DNA from: Gemmatirosa kalamazoonensis
Lineage (GTDB): Bacteria; Gemmatimonadota; Gemmatimonadetes; Gemmatimonadales; Gemmatimonadaceae
NCBI RefSeq assembly: GCF_000522985.1
Contig: NZ_CP007128.1
Coordinates: 2,526,220-2,590,219 of the forward strand
DNA length: 64,000 nucleotides
Direction: 5' to 3'
Both the position numbers and the translations under genes were made by a program. Positions 25,445-36,300 of the stretch are shown piece after piece. Every line of letters begins with the position of its first letter. The first letter of the stretch is position 1. Below the pieces are notes generated by a model. The model did no database searches, was not told the DNA's origin, and saw only the letters and a program-made list of their open reading frames with translations.

Positions 25445-28400
25445 ATGAGTATGCGCTCTCTCCTCCGCTCCGTCGTGCCGGTCGTCTGTGTCGGCGCGCT
25501 CGCCGCCGGACCGCTCGCCGGATCGCTTCACGCGCAGGTCCAGCAAGGCACCATCGCCGGCCGCGTCACCGATGCGGCGTCGGGCCAGCCCATCGCGAGC
25601 GCCCAGCTCCAGGTCGTCGGCACGAACGCCGGCACGATGACGAACGCGGACGGGCAGTTCACCATCCGCAACGTGGCCGCCGGCACCTACGAGGTCCGCG
25701 CCCTCCGGGTCGGCTTCGCCGAGCAGAAGCAGTCGGTGCGCGTCACCACCGGCGCGACGGCCACGGCGAACTTCCAGATGCACGCCGTCGCGACGACGCT
25801 GACCCCGGTCGTCACCACGGCCACCGGCGAGCAGCGCCGCGTCGAGGTGGGGAACGCGGTCGCGCAGGTGAACGTCGCCGACGTCGTGTCGACGCAGGCG
25901 GTCTCCAACATCGCCGACGTCCTCGCCGCCCGCACCGCCGGCGTGCTCGTGACGCCGCCGACGCAGGTCGGCGCCGGCACGCGCTTCCGCATCCGCGGCA
26001 CCAGCTCGCTGTCGCTCACGAACAACCCGATCTTCATCGTCGACGGCATCCGCGTCGAGGGAACGACGGGCTCGTCGAGCGTCAGCGTCGGCGGCACCAC
26101 GCCGTCGCGCGTGAACGACCTGAACCCGGAAGAGATCGAGAACATCGAGATCATCCGCGGCCCCTCGGCGTCCACGCTGTACGGCACCGATGCGGCGAAC
26201 GGCGTCGTCGTCATCACGACGAAGAAGGGCGTCGCCGGCCGGCCGCAGTGGACGTACTACACGGAGCAGACGGCCGTCCAGGATCTGAACGACTATCCCA
26301 CCGCGTACTGGGGCTGGCGCACCGGCACGACCGCCGGGACGACGTCGTCGCCGTCCAACACGGTGCAGTGCTTCCTCACGCAGACGGTCTCCAACGTCTG
26401 CAAGCAGGACAGCGTGACGAGCTTCAATCTCGCACACGACAAGGACGCGACGCCGTTCGGCACGGGCTACCGGCAGCAGCACGGCCTGCAGCTCCGCGGC
26501 GGCTCCGACGCGCTGCGCTATTTCGTCCACGGCGAGTACGAGTCCGAGGACGGGCCCACGAAGGTCCCCGAGTTCGACCAGCGGTGGCTCGCCGCCCGCG
26601 GCCTCACGCTGCGCGATCGCGACAAGAATCCGAACGCGATGACGCGCATGACGGCGCGCACGAACCTCAACCTCTCGCTGCCGCGCAACCTCGACCTCGC
26701 GCTGAACGCGGGCTACACGTCGGAGGATCTCTTCCTCCCGATGAGCGACGACTCCGGCACGCTGGGCATCGCCGCCAACACGTACGGCGGCCCGGGGTTC
26801 AAGTACAACCTGAACGCCGCCGGTGACACGCTGTTCGGCTGGCGCCAGTTCGTCCCGCACGACGTCTACCAGACGGAGACGACGCAGGGGATCGAGCGGC
26901 TCATCTCCTCGGCGAGCGCGAACTGGCGCCCGGAGTCGTGGCTCGCGCTCCGCTCGAACTTCGGCCTCGACTACACGAACCGCCTCGACACGCAGCTCTG
27001 CCGCTTCGGCGAGTGCCCCGAGCTCACGGCGGCCGACCGCCAGGGCTACAAGACGGACAACCGCTCGAACTTCTTCATCTACACGCTCGACGCGGCGGGC
27101 ACGGCGACGAAGTCGCTGACGTCGACGCTCGAGTCGAAGACGACGGTCGGCTTCCAGTTCTACCGCAACCTGTTCGACCGCAACGGCTCCGACGGCCGAC
27201 CGCTGCCGCCGGGCGCCGTGACCGTCACCGCCGGCGCCGTGAAGGCGGCCGACGAGGCGACGACGGAGAGCCGCACGTTAGGCGGCTTCGTCGAGCAGAA
27301 CCTCGCGTGGCGCGACCGGCTGTTCGTGACCGGCGCCGTGCGCTCCGACCGCAACAGCGCGTTCGGCGCGAACTTCAAGACGGTCTTCTACCCGAAGCTC
27401 TCCGTCTCGTACGTGCTCTCCGAGGAGCCGGGGCTGCACATCCCGGCGTTCTTCAACCAGCTCCGCTTCCGCAGCGCGTACGGCGCGTCGGGCGTGCAGC
27501 CGGGCACGATCGACGCGCTGCCGTACTTCTCCGCCGGCCGCACGCTCGGCGAGAGCGGCGAGCAGCCCGCGGTGCTGTTCCAGACGGCCGGCAACCCGAA
27601 CCTCAAGCCCGAGCGCTCCACGGAGCTCGAGGTCGGCCTCGACGCCACGTTCTGGAACAACCGCATCAACACCGAAATCACGTACTACAACAAGACGTCG
27701 CGCGACGCGCTCATCAGCCGCGTCGTGCCGCCGTCGGCGGGCACCGGCTCGACGACGCGCCTCGAGAACCTCGGCGAGGTGCGCAACGCGGGCTGGGAAG
27801 GGCTGCTGAACGCCACGCTCGTGCAGCACGCGCGCTTCGGCTGGGACGCGACGCTCACCGCGTCGGCGAACCGCAACCGGCTCGTGAGCCTCGGCGGGCT
27901 GCCGAACATCGTCTCCAGCTCCACGAGCCAGCAGCGCGAGGGCTACCCGCTGAACGGCTGGTGGTCGCGCCGCCTGATCAGCTGGGACGACAAGGACGGC
28001 AACGGCATCATCACGTACAACGCGAACCCGGCGCTGAGCGAGATCGTCGTCGGCGACACGGCGGAGTACCACGGCTACTCGATCCCGAAGATCGAGATGT
28101 CGCTGACGAACGGCGTCGACCTGTTCTCGCGCCGGCTGCGGCTCGCGGCGATGGTCGACTACAAGGGCGGGCATCTGATCTACAACAACAGCGAGCGCAT
28201 TCGGTGCGCGAGCCGCAACAACTGCCGCGGTCTGATCGACAAGACGGCGCCGCTGTGGGAGCAGGCGCGCGTGGTGGCGGTGCGCGAGCACCCGAGCCGC
28301 ACGGTGGCGGGCTTCTTCGAGCCGGGCGACTTCGTGCGCCTGCGCGAGGTCTCGGCGACGTTCAGCGCCTCGCCGGCGCTCGCGTCGCGCATCCGTGCGC

Positions 28401-28564
28401 GCAGCCTGGGCCTCACGGCCGCGGTGCGCAACGCGGGCATCCTGTGGACGCGCTACACGGGCGTCGACCCGGAGGCGTTCGGCACCACCGGCGACGCGCC
28501 GTCGTCGTTCCAGGCGTTCGCCCCGCCGACGTACTTCTCGCTCCGCCTGAACGTGGGCTTCTGA
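25445..28564 (+). CDS. SusC/RagA-family TonB-dependent outer-membrane receptor
   Basis: This 1039-residue protein has a Sec signal peptide (MSMRSLLRSVVPVVCVGALAAG...LHAQ). A CarboxypepD_reg-like domain follows (GTIAGRVTDAASGQPIASAQL). The plug carries the SusC phrases FRIRGTSSLSLTNNPIFIVDGI and IEIIRGPSASTLYGTDAANGVVVITTKKG, and a C-terminal 22-strand-type beta-barrel ends in a Phe (YFSLRLNVGF). SusC proteins import oligomers or peptides with a SusD lid, powered by TonB. The matching SusD-like lipoprotein gene starts 24 bases later. ATG 25445 is chosen because it starts the signal peptide. The substrate is unknown. Confidence 0.92.
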   Translation: MSMRSLLRSVVPVVCVGALAAGPLAGSLHAQVQQGTIAGRVTDAASGQPIASAQLQVVGTNAGTMTNADGQFTIRNVAAGTYEVRALRVGFAEQKQSVRVTTGATATANFQMHAVATTLTPVVTTATGEQRRVEVGNAVAQVNVADVVSTQAVSNIADVLAARTAGVLVTPPTQVGAGTRFRIRGTSSLSLTNNPIFIVDGIRVEGTTGSSSVSVGGTTPSRVNDLNPEEIENIEIIRGPSASTLYGTDAANGVVVITTKKGVAGRPQWTYYTEQTAVQDLNDYPTAYWGWRTGTTAGTTSSPSNTVQCFLTQTVSNVCKQDSVTSFNLAHDKDATPFGTGYRQQHGLQLRGGSDALRYFVHGEYESEDGPTKVPEFDQRWLAARGLTLRDRDKNPNAMTRMTARTNLNLSLPRNLDLALNAGYTSEDLFLPMSDDSGTLGIAANTYGGPGFKYNLNAAGDTLFGWRQFVPHDVYQTETTQGIERLISSASANWRPESWLALRSNFGLDYTNRLDTQLCRFGECPELTAADRQGYKTDNRSNFFIYTLDAAGTATKSLTSTLESKTTVGFQFYRNLFDRNGSDGRPLPPGAVTVTAGAVKAADEATTESRTLGGFVEQNLAWRDRLFVTGAVRSDRNSAFGANFKTVFYPKLSVSYVLSEEPGLHIPAFFNQLRFRSAYGASGVQPGTIDALPYFSAGRTLGESGEQPAVLFQTAGNPNLKPERSTELEVGLDATFWNNRINTEITYYNKTSRDALISRVVPPSAGTGSTTRLENLGEVRNAGWEGLLNATLVQHARFGWDATLTASANRNRLVSLGGLPNIVSSSTSQQREGYPLNGWWSRRLISWDDKDGNGIITYNANPALSEIVVGDTAEYHGYSIPKIEMSLTNGVDLFSRRLRLAAMVDYKGGHLIYNNSERIRCASRNNCRGLIDKTAPLWEQARVVAVREHPSRTVAGFFEPGDFVRLREVSATFSASPALASRIRARSLGLTAAVRNAGILWTRYTGVDPEAFGTTGDAPSSFQAFAPPTYFSLRLNVGF

Positions 28565-28588
28565 TCCTCCCCGCCTAACATTCTCTCC

Positions 28589-29971
28589 ATGCTTCGATAC
28601 ATCACGGCCCGTCGCCTCCTGCCGCTGGCGGCGCTCGCCTTCGCCGGGTGCACGTCGACCGGCGAGATCCTCTCCGTCACCGATCCGGACATCATCAACC
28701 CGACGGACGTGCAGTCGGCCGCCGGCGCGAACGCCGTGCGCCTCGGCGCGCTCGCCCGGCTGAACGTCGCGACGTCGGGGGGCGAGAGCCTGTTCCTGCT
28801 CGGCGGGCTGTTCGCCGACGAGTGGCTGAACGGCGACTCGTTCATCGCGCGTCAGGAGATCGACCAGCGGGTGGTGACGAGCGAGAACAACTTCCTGCGC
28901 GACGCCAACTACGCGCTGCACCGTGCGCGCGTCGGCGCGATCCAGGCGGTCGACCTGCTGAAGCAGTTCGCGCCCACCGCGCCCGGGTGGCAGCCGGCGG
29001 AGATGTACTTCGTGCAGGCGTACACCGAGGTCCTGCTGGCCGAGCATCTCTGCTCGGGCATCGTGTTCAGCGACGTCGTGCACGGTGAGGACAACTACGG
29101 CAGCCCGATGTCGACGACCGACGCGTTGAACCGCGCGCTCGCGCACGCCGACTCCGGGCTCCGCCTCGTCACCGGCACGACGGCCGACGACAACCGCGTG
29201 AAGTACGCGCTCCAGGTCACGAAGGGGCGCATCCTACTCGACCTCGGCCAGTACGCGGCCGCGGCGGCGGCGGTGACCGGCGTGCCGACGAACTTCCAGT
29301 ACGTCATGCGGCACTCGCAGGCGACGAACGACAACCAGTTCTGGGCGTTCAACAACAACGCGCGGCGCTACACGCTCGGCAACGGCGATGGCGGCGGGAT
29401 CAACTTCGCCGCCGCGGCCGACCCGCGGCTCCCGTCGTGCGTGGGCGGCGACGCGGCGTGCCGCGCGATCGGCGTGACGTCGGCGACGCGCGACGACCTC
29501 GGTCGCCCCATCACGGTGCAGATGCTGTGGACGACGCGCGACGCGTCGGTGGCGATCGTGAGCGGCGTCGAGGCGCGGCTCATCGAGGCCGAGGCGCAGC
29601 TGCAGGGCAACAACGCGTCGGGCGCGCTCGCCACGCTGAACGCGCTGCGTGCGCCGACGGGTGCGGGCAGCGGCGGCGTCGCCGGCCTGCAGCCGCTCAC
29701 CGACGCCGGCAGCGCGGCGGCGCGGGTGGATCAGCTCTTCCGCGAGCGCGCGCTGTGGCTGTTCGGCACGGGCCACCGCACGGGCGACCTGCGGCGCCTC
29801 ATCCGCCAGTACGGCCGTCCCGCGACCGTCTTCCCGACGGGCACGTGGCAGGCGGGCCTCGGCGTGAAGTCGGGCAACTACGGCACCGACGTCACGCTCC
29901 CGATCCCGCAGGCCGAGCAGAACAACCCGAACGTCGCCGGCAAGAGCGCGTGCCTCGATCGGAACGCGTGA
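28589..29971 (+). CDS. SusD/RagB-family outer-membrane lipoprotein
   Basis: This 460-residue protein has a lipoprotein signal peptide with lipobox LAFAGC (Cys21). The mature part is helical TPR-like, with a SusD-type C-terminal region (ELFRERALWLFGTGHRTGDLRRLIR). It forms the extracellular lid of the SusC receptor encoded just upstream. The order SusC-SusD with a short gap and an intergenic TGTTAGGC (reverse, 28573) supports one operon. Ligand specificity cannot be read. Confidence 0.87.
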   Translation: MLRYITARRLLPLAALAFAGCTSTGEILSVTDPDIINPTDVQSAAGANAVRLGALARLNVATSGGESLFLLGGLFADEWLNGDSFIARQEIDQRVVTSENNFLRDANYALHRARVGAIQAVDLLKQFAPTAPGWQPAEMYFVQAYTEVLLAEHLCSGIVFSDVVHGEDNYGSPMSTTDALNRALAHADSGLRLVTGTTADDNRVKYALQVTKGRILLDLGQYAAAAAAVTGVPTNFQYVMRHSQATNDNQFWAFNNNARRYTLGNGDGGGINFAAAADPRLPSCVGGDAACRAIGVTSATRDDLGRPITVQMLWTTRDASVAIVSGVEARLIEAEAQLQGNNASGALATLNALRAPTGAGSGGVAGLQPLTDAGSAAARVDQLFRERALWLFGTGHRTGDLRRLIRQYGRPATVFPTGTWQAGLGVKSGNYGTDVTLPIPQAEQNNPNVAGKSACLDRNA

Positions 29972-30033
29972 GCCGTTAGGCGGCCGGTCGTCGCCCGCAG
30001 CGTCGGTGGCGCAGGCGGGGACTGGCTTGCCTG

Positions 30034-30220
30034 TTGATTGAACCGCAGAGGGCCGCAGAGGGCCGCAGAGGACTGCCTCTTTGTATTGAACCACAGAGGA
30101 CACGGAGGACACGGAGGAGAACCACTCTTGTTGGTTTCCTCCGTGTCCTCTGTGTCCTCTGTGGTTCAACAGCAGTTGCCGTTCTCTGCGGCCCTCTGCG
30201 TCCTCTGCGGTTCAATTCAA
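30034..30220. repeat. nested double inverted repeat (two repeat families)
   Basis: The outer arms 30034-30072 and 30181-30220 belong to the CCGCAGAGG/GGACGCAGA family. Inside them, arms 30086-30123 and 30131-30169 belong to a second family (CCACAGAGGACACGGAGGACACGG). The whole 240-base gap between convergent SusD and PHP genes is occupied by this structure, and the PHP stop codon lies in the outer right arm. The nesting suggests one element inserted into, or assembled within, another. Confidence 0.8.
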
Positions 30221-31435
30221 GAACGCACTGCTCCCCGTCCGCCGCGTGAGGCCCGACAGCAGGGCCGGGATCCAGATCCACGCCAGCCACGCCGCGCGCT
30301 CGGGCCACGACAGCGCGCGGCAGAGGAGCCACAGGCGCACGAACAGCTCGTCCATCGGCGAGGCGAGCGAGCCGCCGGGGACGACCGAGGCGCGGCGCTC
30401 GATCACCTGCACGGCGGCGCGTCCGCGCGCGCGGATGGCGGCGCGGATCGCGCGGTCGAGCGCGTCGGGCGAGAGGGCGCGCCAGCCGGGGATGCGCAGT
30501 ACGCTCCACGCGACGGCGTTGCGCGCCCACCCGTGGTCGTCCGAGCCGGCGAGCAGCGCGAGGTGCAGCGAGTCGGCGAGCGCCACGACCGCGCGCCGCT
30601 CGCGGTCGCTCTGCTCCAGCCCGCGCGGCGACCCGTCGGACAGCTCGATCGCGTGCAGCCCATCGGTCGGGCGCACGCGGTCGAGGTGCGCCGGCAGCGT
30701 GAGGAGCAGCACGCGCTCCGTCGAGCGATCGGGCGCGAGCGCATCGGCGTGCAGCTCGCCGTCGGCGTAGGCCAGCGAGTCGGCGGGGCCGGTGCCGAGG
30801 ACGTCGAGGTGCTGACCGCGGCGCCGCACCTCCACGCCGGTGAGCAGCACCGTGCCGTCGCCGGCGCGGCGCGGGTTGGCCGCCGCCGCGGCCGCGGCGC
30901 TCGCGAACGTCGCGTGGTCGGTGACGTACGCGACGTCGAAGCCCGCCGCGGCGTGCCACGCGCGGTTCGCCGCCGCCGTGTAGTCGCGGCGCCCGTCGTG
31001 CGACGCGTCGGTGTGGCTGTGGAAGTCGACCGCCACCGCGTCGGGGTCGCGCAGCACGAGCCGCGGCACGGGGCGGGGGAGCAGCACCGCCGCCACGTAG
31101 ACCGCCAGCGGCGCGGCGACGGCGGCGAGCGCGCGGAGCCCCAGCCGCCTAACGCCGTTGGGCGCCCCGTCCCGTCCGGACATCCACAGCGCGCCGGTGG
31201 CGAGGAGGCTGAGCACGAGCATGTAGTGCGCGTGCACGGGCAGCCCGGCGATCGCGTCGGCGAGCGCGCAGAGCGGCGCGAGCGCGACGTACGGGGCGGG
31301 GAGCACGAGCGTCGCGCCGGGCACCGGCGCGCCCGTCACGGCGTCGTGGACGGCGGGCACCGGGGCGAGCGCGCCGACGGCCAGCGCCGCCGTCGCGAGC
31401 GCGGCGGCGCGGGTCGTTAGGCGGCCGGTCGGCAT
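30212..31435 (-). CDS. membrane protein with PHP-type phosphoesterase domain
   Basis: This 407-residue protein has an N-terminal ~130 residues with 3-4 hydrophobic helices. A PHP-like metal-dependent hydrolase domain follows. It contains DFHSHTDASHDGRR (first His-x-His and Asp), YVTDHATFA (TDH), TGVEV and a late SDDHG. PHP domains hydrolyse phosphoesters using a polynuclear metal centre. The active site is probably periplasmic or cytoplasmic depending on topology, which I cannot fix. The C-terminus has another hydrophobic segment, and the last codons and stop fall within an inverted repeat. It is divergent from the FAD dehydrogenase gene. The substrate is unknown. Confidence 0.75.
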   Translation of the reverse strand: MPTGRLTTRAAALATAALAVGALAPVPAVHDAVTGAPVPGATLVLPAPYVALAPLCALADAIAGLPVHAHYMLVLSLLATGALWMSGRDGAPNGVRRLGLRALAAVAAPLAVYVAAVLLPRPVPRLVLRDPDAVAVDFHSHTDASHDGRRDYTAAANRAWHAAAGFDVAYVTDHATFASAAAAAAANPRRAGDGTVLLTGVEVRRRGQHLDVLGTGPADSLAYADGELHADALAPDRSTERVLLLTLPAHLDRVRPTDGLHAIELSDGSPRGLEQSDRERRAVVALADSLHLALLAGSDDHGWARNAVAWSVLRIPGWRALSPDALDRAIRAAIRARGRAAVQVIERRASVVPGGSLASPMDELFVRLWLLCRALSWPERAAWLAWIWIPALLSGLTRRTGSSAFLN

Positions 31436-31513
31436 CGCGCGGCTCCGGGAACGGGTCGGGAGGGCATCCGCGCAATCTGTCGCGCGCCCTCCCCGGCGGA
31501 AGGCTAAATGGCG

Positions 31514-31542
31514 TTCACGGGGTGCGGCCGGCGACGTATCTT
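31514..31542 (+). promoter_or_regulatory. possible promoter giving a leaderless transcript
   Basis: TTCACG (31514-31519) and TATCTT (31537-31542) are 17 bases apart. The -10 ends 9 bases before ATG 31552 with no Shine-Dalgarno between. If real, transcription would start at the start codon. An 8-base dyad (31458-31465 with 31486-31493) lies just upstream, between the divergent genes. Confidence 0.4.
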
Positions 31543-31551
31543 CGCCGGCAC

Positions 31552-33216
31552 ATGCGCGCGCACATGCACGACGCCGACGTCATCATCGTGGGAGCGGGAC
31601 TGGCCGGCCTCGTCGCCGCCGCGGAGCTCGTCGACGCGGCGCGGCGCGTCGTGGTCGTCGACCAGGAGCCGCCGCAGAGCCTCGGCGGGCAGGCGTTCTG
31701 GTCGTTCGGTGGGCTCTTTCTCGTCGACTCGCCGGAGCAGCGCCGCATGGGCGTGCGCGACTCGCGCGACCTCGCGTGGCAGGACTGGCTCGGCACCGCG
31801 GGGTTCGACCGCGCGGAGGACGAGTGGCCGCGCCGGTGGGCGGAGGCGTACGTGGACTTCGCCGCCGGCGAGAAGCGCGCGTGGCTTCGCGCGCGCGGGC
31901 TGCGCTTCTTCCCCGTCGTGGGCTGGGCGGAGCGCGGCGGCTATCTCGCCACGGGGCACGGCAACTCGGTGCCGCGCTTCCACGTCACGTGGGGCACCGG
32001 GCCGGCGATCGTCGACGCGTTCGCGCGCGGCGTGCGCGACGGCGAGGCGCGCGGGCTGGTGTCGCTGCGCTTCCGGCATCGCGTCAGCGAGCTCACGACG
32101 ACCGACGGCGTGGTGGACGGCGTGCGCGGCGAGATCCTGGAGCCGAGCGACGCGCCGCGCGGCGCGCCGAGCGCGCGGCGCACGGTCGGCGAGTTCGCGC
32201 TGCGGGCCGGGGCGGTGATCGTGACGTCGGGCGGCATCGGCGCGAACGACGCGCTCGTGCGCCGCAACTGGCCCGCGCGGCTCGGCGACCCGCCGGCGCG
32301 CATGCTGTGCGGCGTGCCCGATCACGTCGACGGACGGATGCTGGAGATCACGACGCGCGCCGGCGGACGCGTCATCAACCCCGACCGGATGTGGCACTAC
32401 ACGGAGGGGATCGAGAACTACGCGCCGGTATGGAGCCGTCACGGCATCCGCATCCTCCCCGGTCCCTCGTCCCTGTGGATCGACGCGCGCGGGCGGCGGC
32501 TGCCGGTGCCGCTGTTCCCGGGCTTCGACACGTTAGGCACCCTGGAGCACATCGTCCGCACGGGGTACGACTGGTCGTGGTTCGTGCTCACGCAGCGGAT
32601 CATCGAGAAGGAGTTCGCGCTCTCCGGCTCCGAGCAGAACCCCGATCTCACCGGCAAGAGCGTGCGCGGGGTGCTGGGCCGCATCGGCAAGGGGGCGCCG
32701 CCGCCGGTGGAGGCGTTCAAGCGGAACGGCGTCGACTTCGTGGTGCGCGACACGCTGCCGGAGCTCGTGCGCGGCATGAACGCGCTCGTCGGCGAGCCGC
32801 TCGTCGACGCCGCCGCGCTCGAGGCGGAGGTCGCGGCGCGCGACCGGGAGCTGGACAACCCGTTCTGCAAGGATCTCCAGATCGTCGCGCTGCGCGGCGC
32901 CCGCGCGTACCGCGGCGACCGGCTGATCCGCGTCGCGCGCCCGCACCGGCTGCTCGATCCCGCCGCCGGCCCGCTCATCGCCGTGCGGCTGCGCGTGCTC
33001 ACCCGCAAGACGTTAGGCGGCCTCGCCACCGACCTCTCGGCCCGCGTGCTCCGCGACGACGGCACGCCGCTCCCCGGCCTGTACGCCGCCGGCGAGGTCG
33101 CCGGCTTCGGCGGCGGCGGCATGCACGGCTACCGCTCCCTCGAGGGGACGTTCCTCGGCGGGTGCATCTTCTCGGGTCGGACGGCGGGGCGGGCGGCGGC
33201 GTCGTCGGTACGGTAG
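31552..33216 (+). CDS. FAD-dependent dehydrogenase (FAD-binding dehydrogenase / KstD-like)
   Basis: This ~554-residue soluble flavoprotein has the dinucleotide-binding start DVIIVGAGLAGLVAAAELVDAARRVVVVDQE. The C-terminal FAD-binding motif is LPGLYAAGEVAGFGGGGMHGYRSLEGTFLGGCIFSGRTAG, as in fumarate reductase / 3-ketosteroid dehydrogenase-type FAD_binding_2 enzymes. Its length and the GGQAFWSFGGLFLVDSPEQRRMG segment match the uncharacterised 'FAD-binding dehydrogenase' group. The substrate is unknown. ATG 31552 is preferred because of the promoter spacing; ATG 31564 is four codons inside. The protein is monocistronic. Downstream, TGACGCCC (33262) and GGGCGTCA (33300) could form a weak terminator. 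Confidence 0.82.
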   Translation: MRAHMHDADVIIVGAGLAGLVAAAELVDAARRVVVVDQEPPQSLGGQAFWSFGGLFLVDSPEQRRMGVRDSRDLAWQDWLGTAGFDRAEDEWPRRWAEAYVDFAAGEKRAWLRARGLRFFPVVGWAERGGYLATGHGNSVPRFHVTWGTGPAIVDAFARGVRDGEARGLVSLRFRHRVSELTTTDGVVDGVRGEILEPSDAPRGAPSARRTVGEFALRAGAVIVTSGGIGANDALVRRNWPARLGDPPARMLCGVPDHVDGRMLEITTRAGGRVINPDRMWHYTEGIENYAPVWSRHGIRILPGPSSLWIDARGRRLPVPLFPGFDTLGTLEHIVRTGYDWSWFVLTQRIIEKEFALSGSEQNPDLTGKSVRGVLGRIGKGAPPPVEAFKRNGVDFVVRDTLPELVRGMNALVGEPLVDAAALEAEVAARDRELDNPFCKDLQIVALRGARAYRGDRLIRVARPHRLLDPAAGPLIAVRLRVLTRKTLGGLATDLSARVLRDDGTPLPGLYAAGEVAGFGGGGMHGYRSLEGTFLGGCIFSGRTAGRAAASSVR

Positions 33217-33355
33217 CGCACCCGGAGCGCGCCCGTTCCCCGCGCGGAACCCCCCGCGCCGTGACGCCCCAGGCTCTGCCGGGGTCTGCCCCGCGGGCCG
33301 GGCGTCATCCCTCCCCCAGCCGTCCCGCCCCCTCGTCCCCTCCGGAGGATCATCC

Positions 33356-36300
33356 ATGAGACGTTGCATCCGGGCCTGGGCCTTCGGGCTCATCGCCGGC
33401 CAGGCTGCACTCGCGAGCGGCGCGCGCGCCGTTCAGGCCCAGCCACAGCCCACCGCCGTCGTCCGCGGCAGCGTGGTCGACTCGGCTACCCGCCAGCCGA
33501 TTCCGAACGCGCAGATCGTCGTCGGGAGCACGGCGCGCGGTCAGACCGACGCCGCCGGGCGCTTCCTGCTGCGGAGCGTCCCCGCCGGCACCGTGACCAT
33601 TCGTGCCCAGCGCATCGGCTTCCAGCCGCGGTCGCGCCAGGTCACCCTGGTCGCCGGCAGCACCGCCGACGTCGACTTCGTGCTCCGGGCCCAGGCGGCC
33701 ATCATGTCGGACGTCGTGGTCGTCGGCTACGGCACGCGCAGCCGCGCGGAGGTGAGCAGCGCCGTCGCCCAGGTCGGCGGCGAGAACGTCCGCAACACCC
33801 CCGTGGCCGGCGTCGACGCCGCCCTGCAGGGGAAGGCGCCGGGCGTGCAGGTCACCCAGAACGCCGGCAACCCGGGCAACGGCATCACCGTCCGCATCCG
33901 CGGCGCCTCGTCGATCTCGGCGAGCAACCAGCCGCTGTACGTGGTCGACGGCGTGCCGATGATCCAGGACAACGTCTCCCAGATCGGCTTCGGCGGGCAG
34001 GGCATCACCGCCGTCACCGGGCTCAATCCCGACGAGATCGACCGCATCGACGTGCTGAAGGACGCCGCCGCCGCCGCGATCTACGGATCCCGCGCGTCGA
34101 ACGGCGTGGTGATGATCACCACGAAGCGCGGCAACGCCTCGGCCCCGCGCTTCTCGTTCGACGTGTACTACGGCGGGCAGAAGTCGGCGCGCCGGCTGCC
34201 GCTGCTGAACGCGAAGGAGTACGTCGCGTTCATGAACGAGGCGGCGAAGAACGACGACGAGGACCCGGCGGACTTCGGGTTCACGCCCGGCGTCGACGAC
34301 ACGACGAACACCGACTGGCAGAGCGCCGTGCTGCGCCGCGCCCCGGTGTCGAACTTCAATCTCACGGCGAACGGCGGCGGCGACCGCTTCTCCTACATCA
34401 TCTCCGGCTCGCGCTTCGGCCAGGACGGGATCGTGATGGGGAGCGGCTACAACCGCGGCAGCGGCCGCGTCAACGTCGACCTCACGGCGACGCCGAAGCT
34501 CACGTTCCGCTCGTCGGTGGCGGTCTCGCGCGAGCACTTCGACCGCACGGAGAACGACAACACCATCGTCGGCGCGCAGGCGAACTCGCAGGCGAACCAG
34601 CCGAACGTGCCGATCTACAAGCCCGGCACGACGGAGTTCAGCACGTCCAGCGAGGGGCTCGCGTACGCGAACCCGGTGGCGATCGCGACGTTCAACAAGG
34701 CGCCCGCGAACACGCTCCGCGCGCTCGGTAACATCGAGGCCGCGTTCGAGGCGACGAGCCGCCTGCGCATCAACGGCCGCGTCGGCGCCGACGTCTACGA
34801 CTACCAGGAGCGCCGCTGGGACTCGCCGCGCGTCATCGACACCTACGCGGTGGGCGCGCAGGGCGTCGCGCGCCAGGCCAACACCACGGCGTCGAAGTAC
34901 GTCGGCGAGGCGTTCGCCGACCTCGACGCGCTCCGCTCCAACGCGCAGAAGCTGACGGTCACCGTCGGCACCGGCACGGAGTTCAACCACAACGAGATCC
35001 TGTACCTGCGCGGCGAGGGCTTCGGGAACGACCAGTTCCAGTACCCGGGCACCGCGGGCAAGATCGTGAACTACGACGGCCAGGCGACGCAGGCCAACCT
35101 GCTCTCCGCGTTCACGCGCGCGAACTACTCGCTGAAGGACCGCTATCTCCTCACGGCGAGCCTCCGCACCGACGGGTCGTCGCGCTTCGGCAAGTCGCGC
35201 CGGTGGGGCGTGTTCCCGGCCGCGTCGCTCGGCTGGAACCTGAGCGACGAGCGGTTCCTCTCCGGCCTGCGCCGCTTCGCGACCGCGAAGCTGCGCGCGA
35301 GCTACGGCACGACCGGCAACCAGTCCATCCCCACGCTCTACGGCTACCTCACGTCGTACGCGCGCGCGAACTACGGCAGCACGGCGGGCATCGCGCCGGC
35401 CGCGCTGGGCAACGAGGACCTGCGCTGGGAGTCGACGCGCGAGAGCGACATCGGCCTCGACCTGTCGTTCCTCGACGGCCGCGTGTCGGTGATCGCCGAC
35501 TACTACAGCAAGAACACGACGGACCTGCTCGTGTCGCGTCCCGTGCCGACGACGAGCGGCTTCGCGTCGATCTGGGACAACGTCGGCAGCGTGAAGAACG
35601 CCGGCGCGGAGCTCCAGCTCACCACGGTCAACTTCCGGTCGAAGGGGAGGGGCGGGTTCGACTGGACGACGGACGTCAACCTGTCGCACAACGCGAACAA
35701 GGTCACCGCGCTGTATCAGGACCAGCCGTTCGCCAGCGGCATCGGCGGCGTGAACTACGTGGCGATCGGTCAGCCGATCGGCGTCTTCTTCACGCAGAAG
35801 TTCGTCGGCGTGGATCCGCAGACGGGTGACGCGCAGTATCAGAAGAAGGACGGCACGATCACGAAGAGCCCCGTGTCGGCCGACCGGCAGTACGTCGGCA
35901 GCCCGCACCCGAAGTACTTCGGCGGCGTGCGCAACACGATGACGTGGCGGAACCTCGACCTGAACGTCTTCGTGCAGTTCTCGCAGGGTGCGAAGGTGTT
36001 CGACCTGTTCCGCGAGTACTCCGACGACTCCGGCTACAACTACGACAACAAGATCTCGAACGTGTTGAAGCGCTGGCAGAAGCCGGGCGACGTCACGGAC
36101 GTGCCGCGGGCCAGCTTCGACGGCACCTCGGGCGCGCAGATCGTGTCGAGCCGCTACGTGGAGGACGGGTCGTATGTGCGCCTGCAGGACGTCACGTTCG
36201 GCGTGCGGCTGCCGAGCGCCCTCATGAGCCACACCGGCGTGTCGAACGCGCGGCTCTACGTCGCGGGCAGCAACCTGAAGCTGTGGACGAAGTACCTCGG

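Noticed and set aside
30040-30200. Small proteins rich in His-Arg-Gly and Gly-His-Gly-Gly encoded by the hairpin regions
   Set aside because: They are translations of the tandem GGACACGGA/GGACGCAGA units and recur wherever the element occurs; no start signals or domain.
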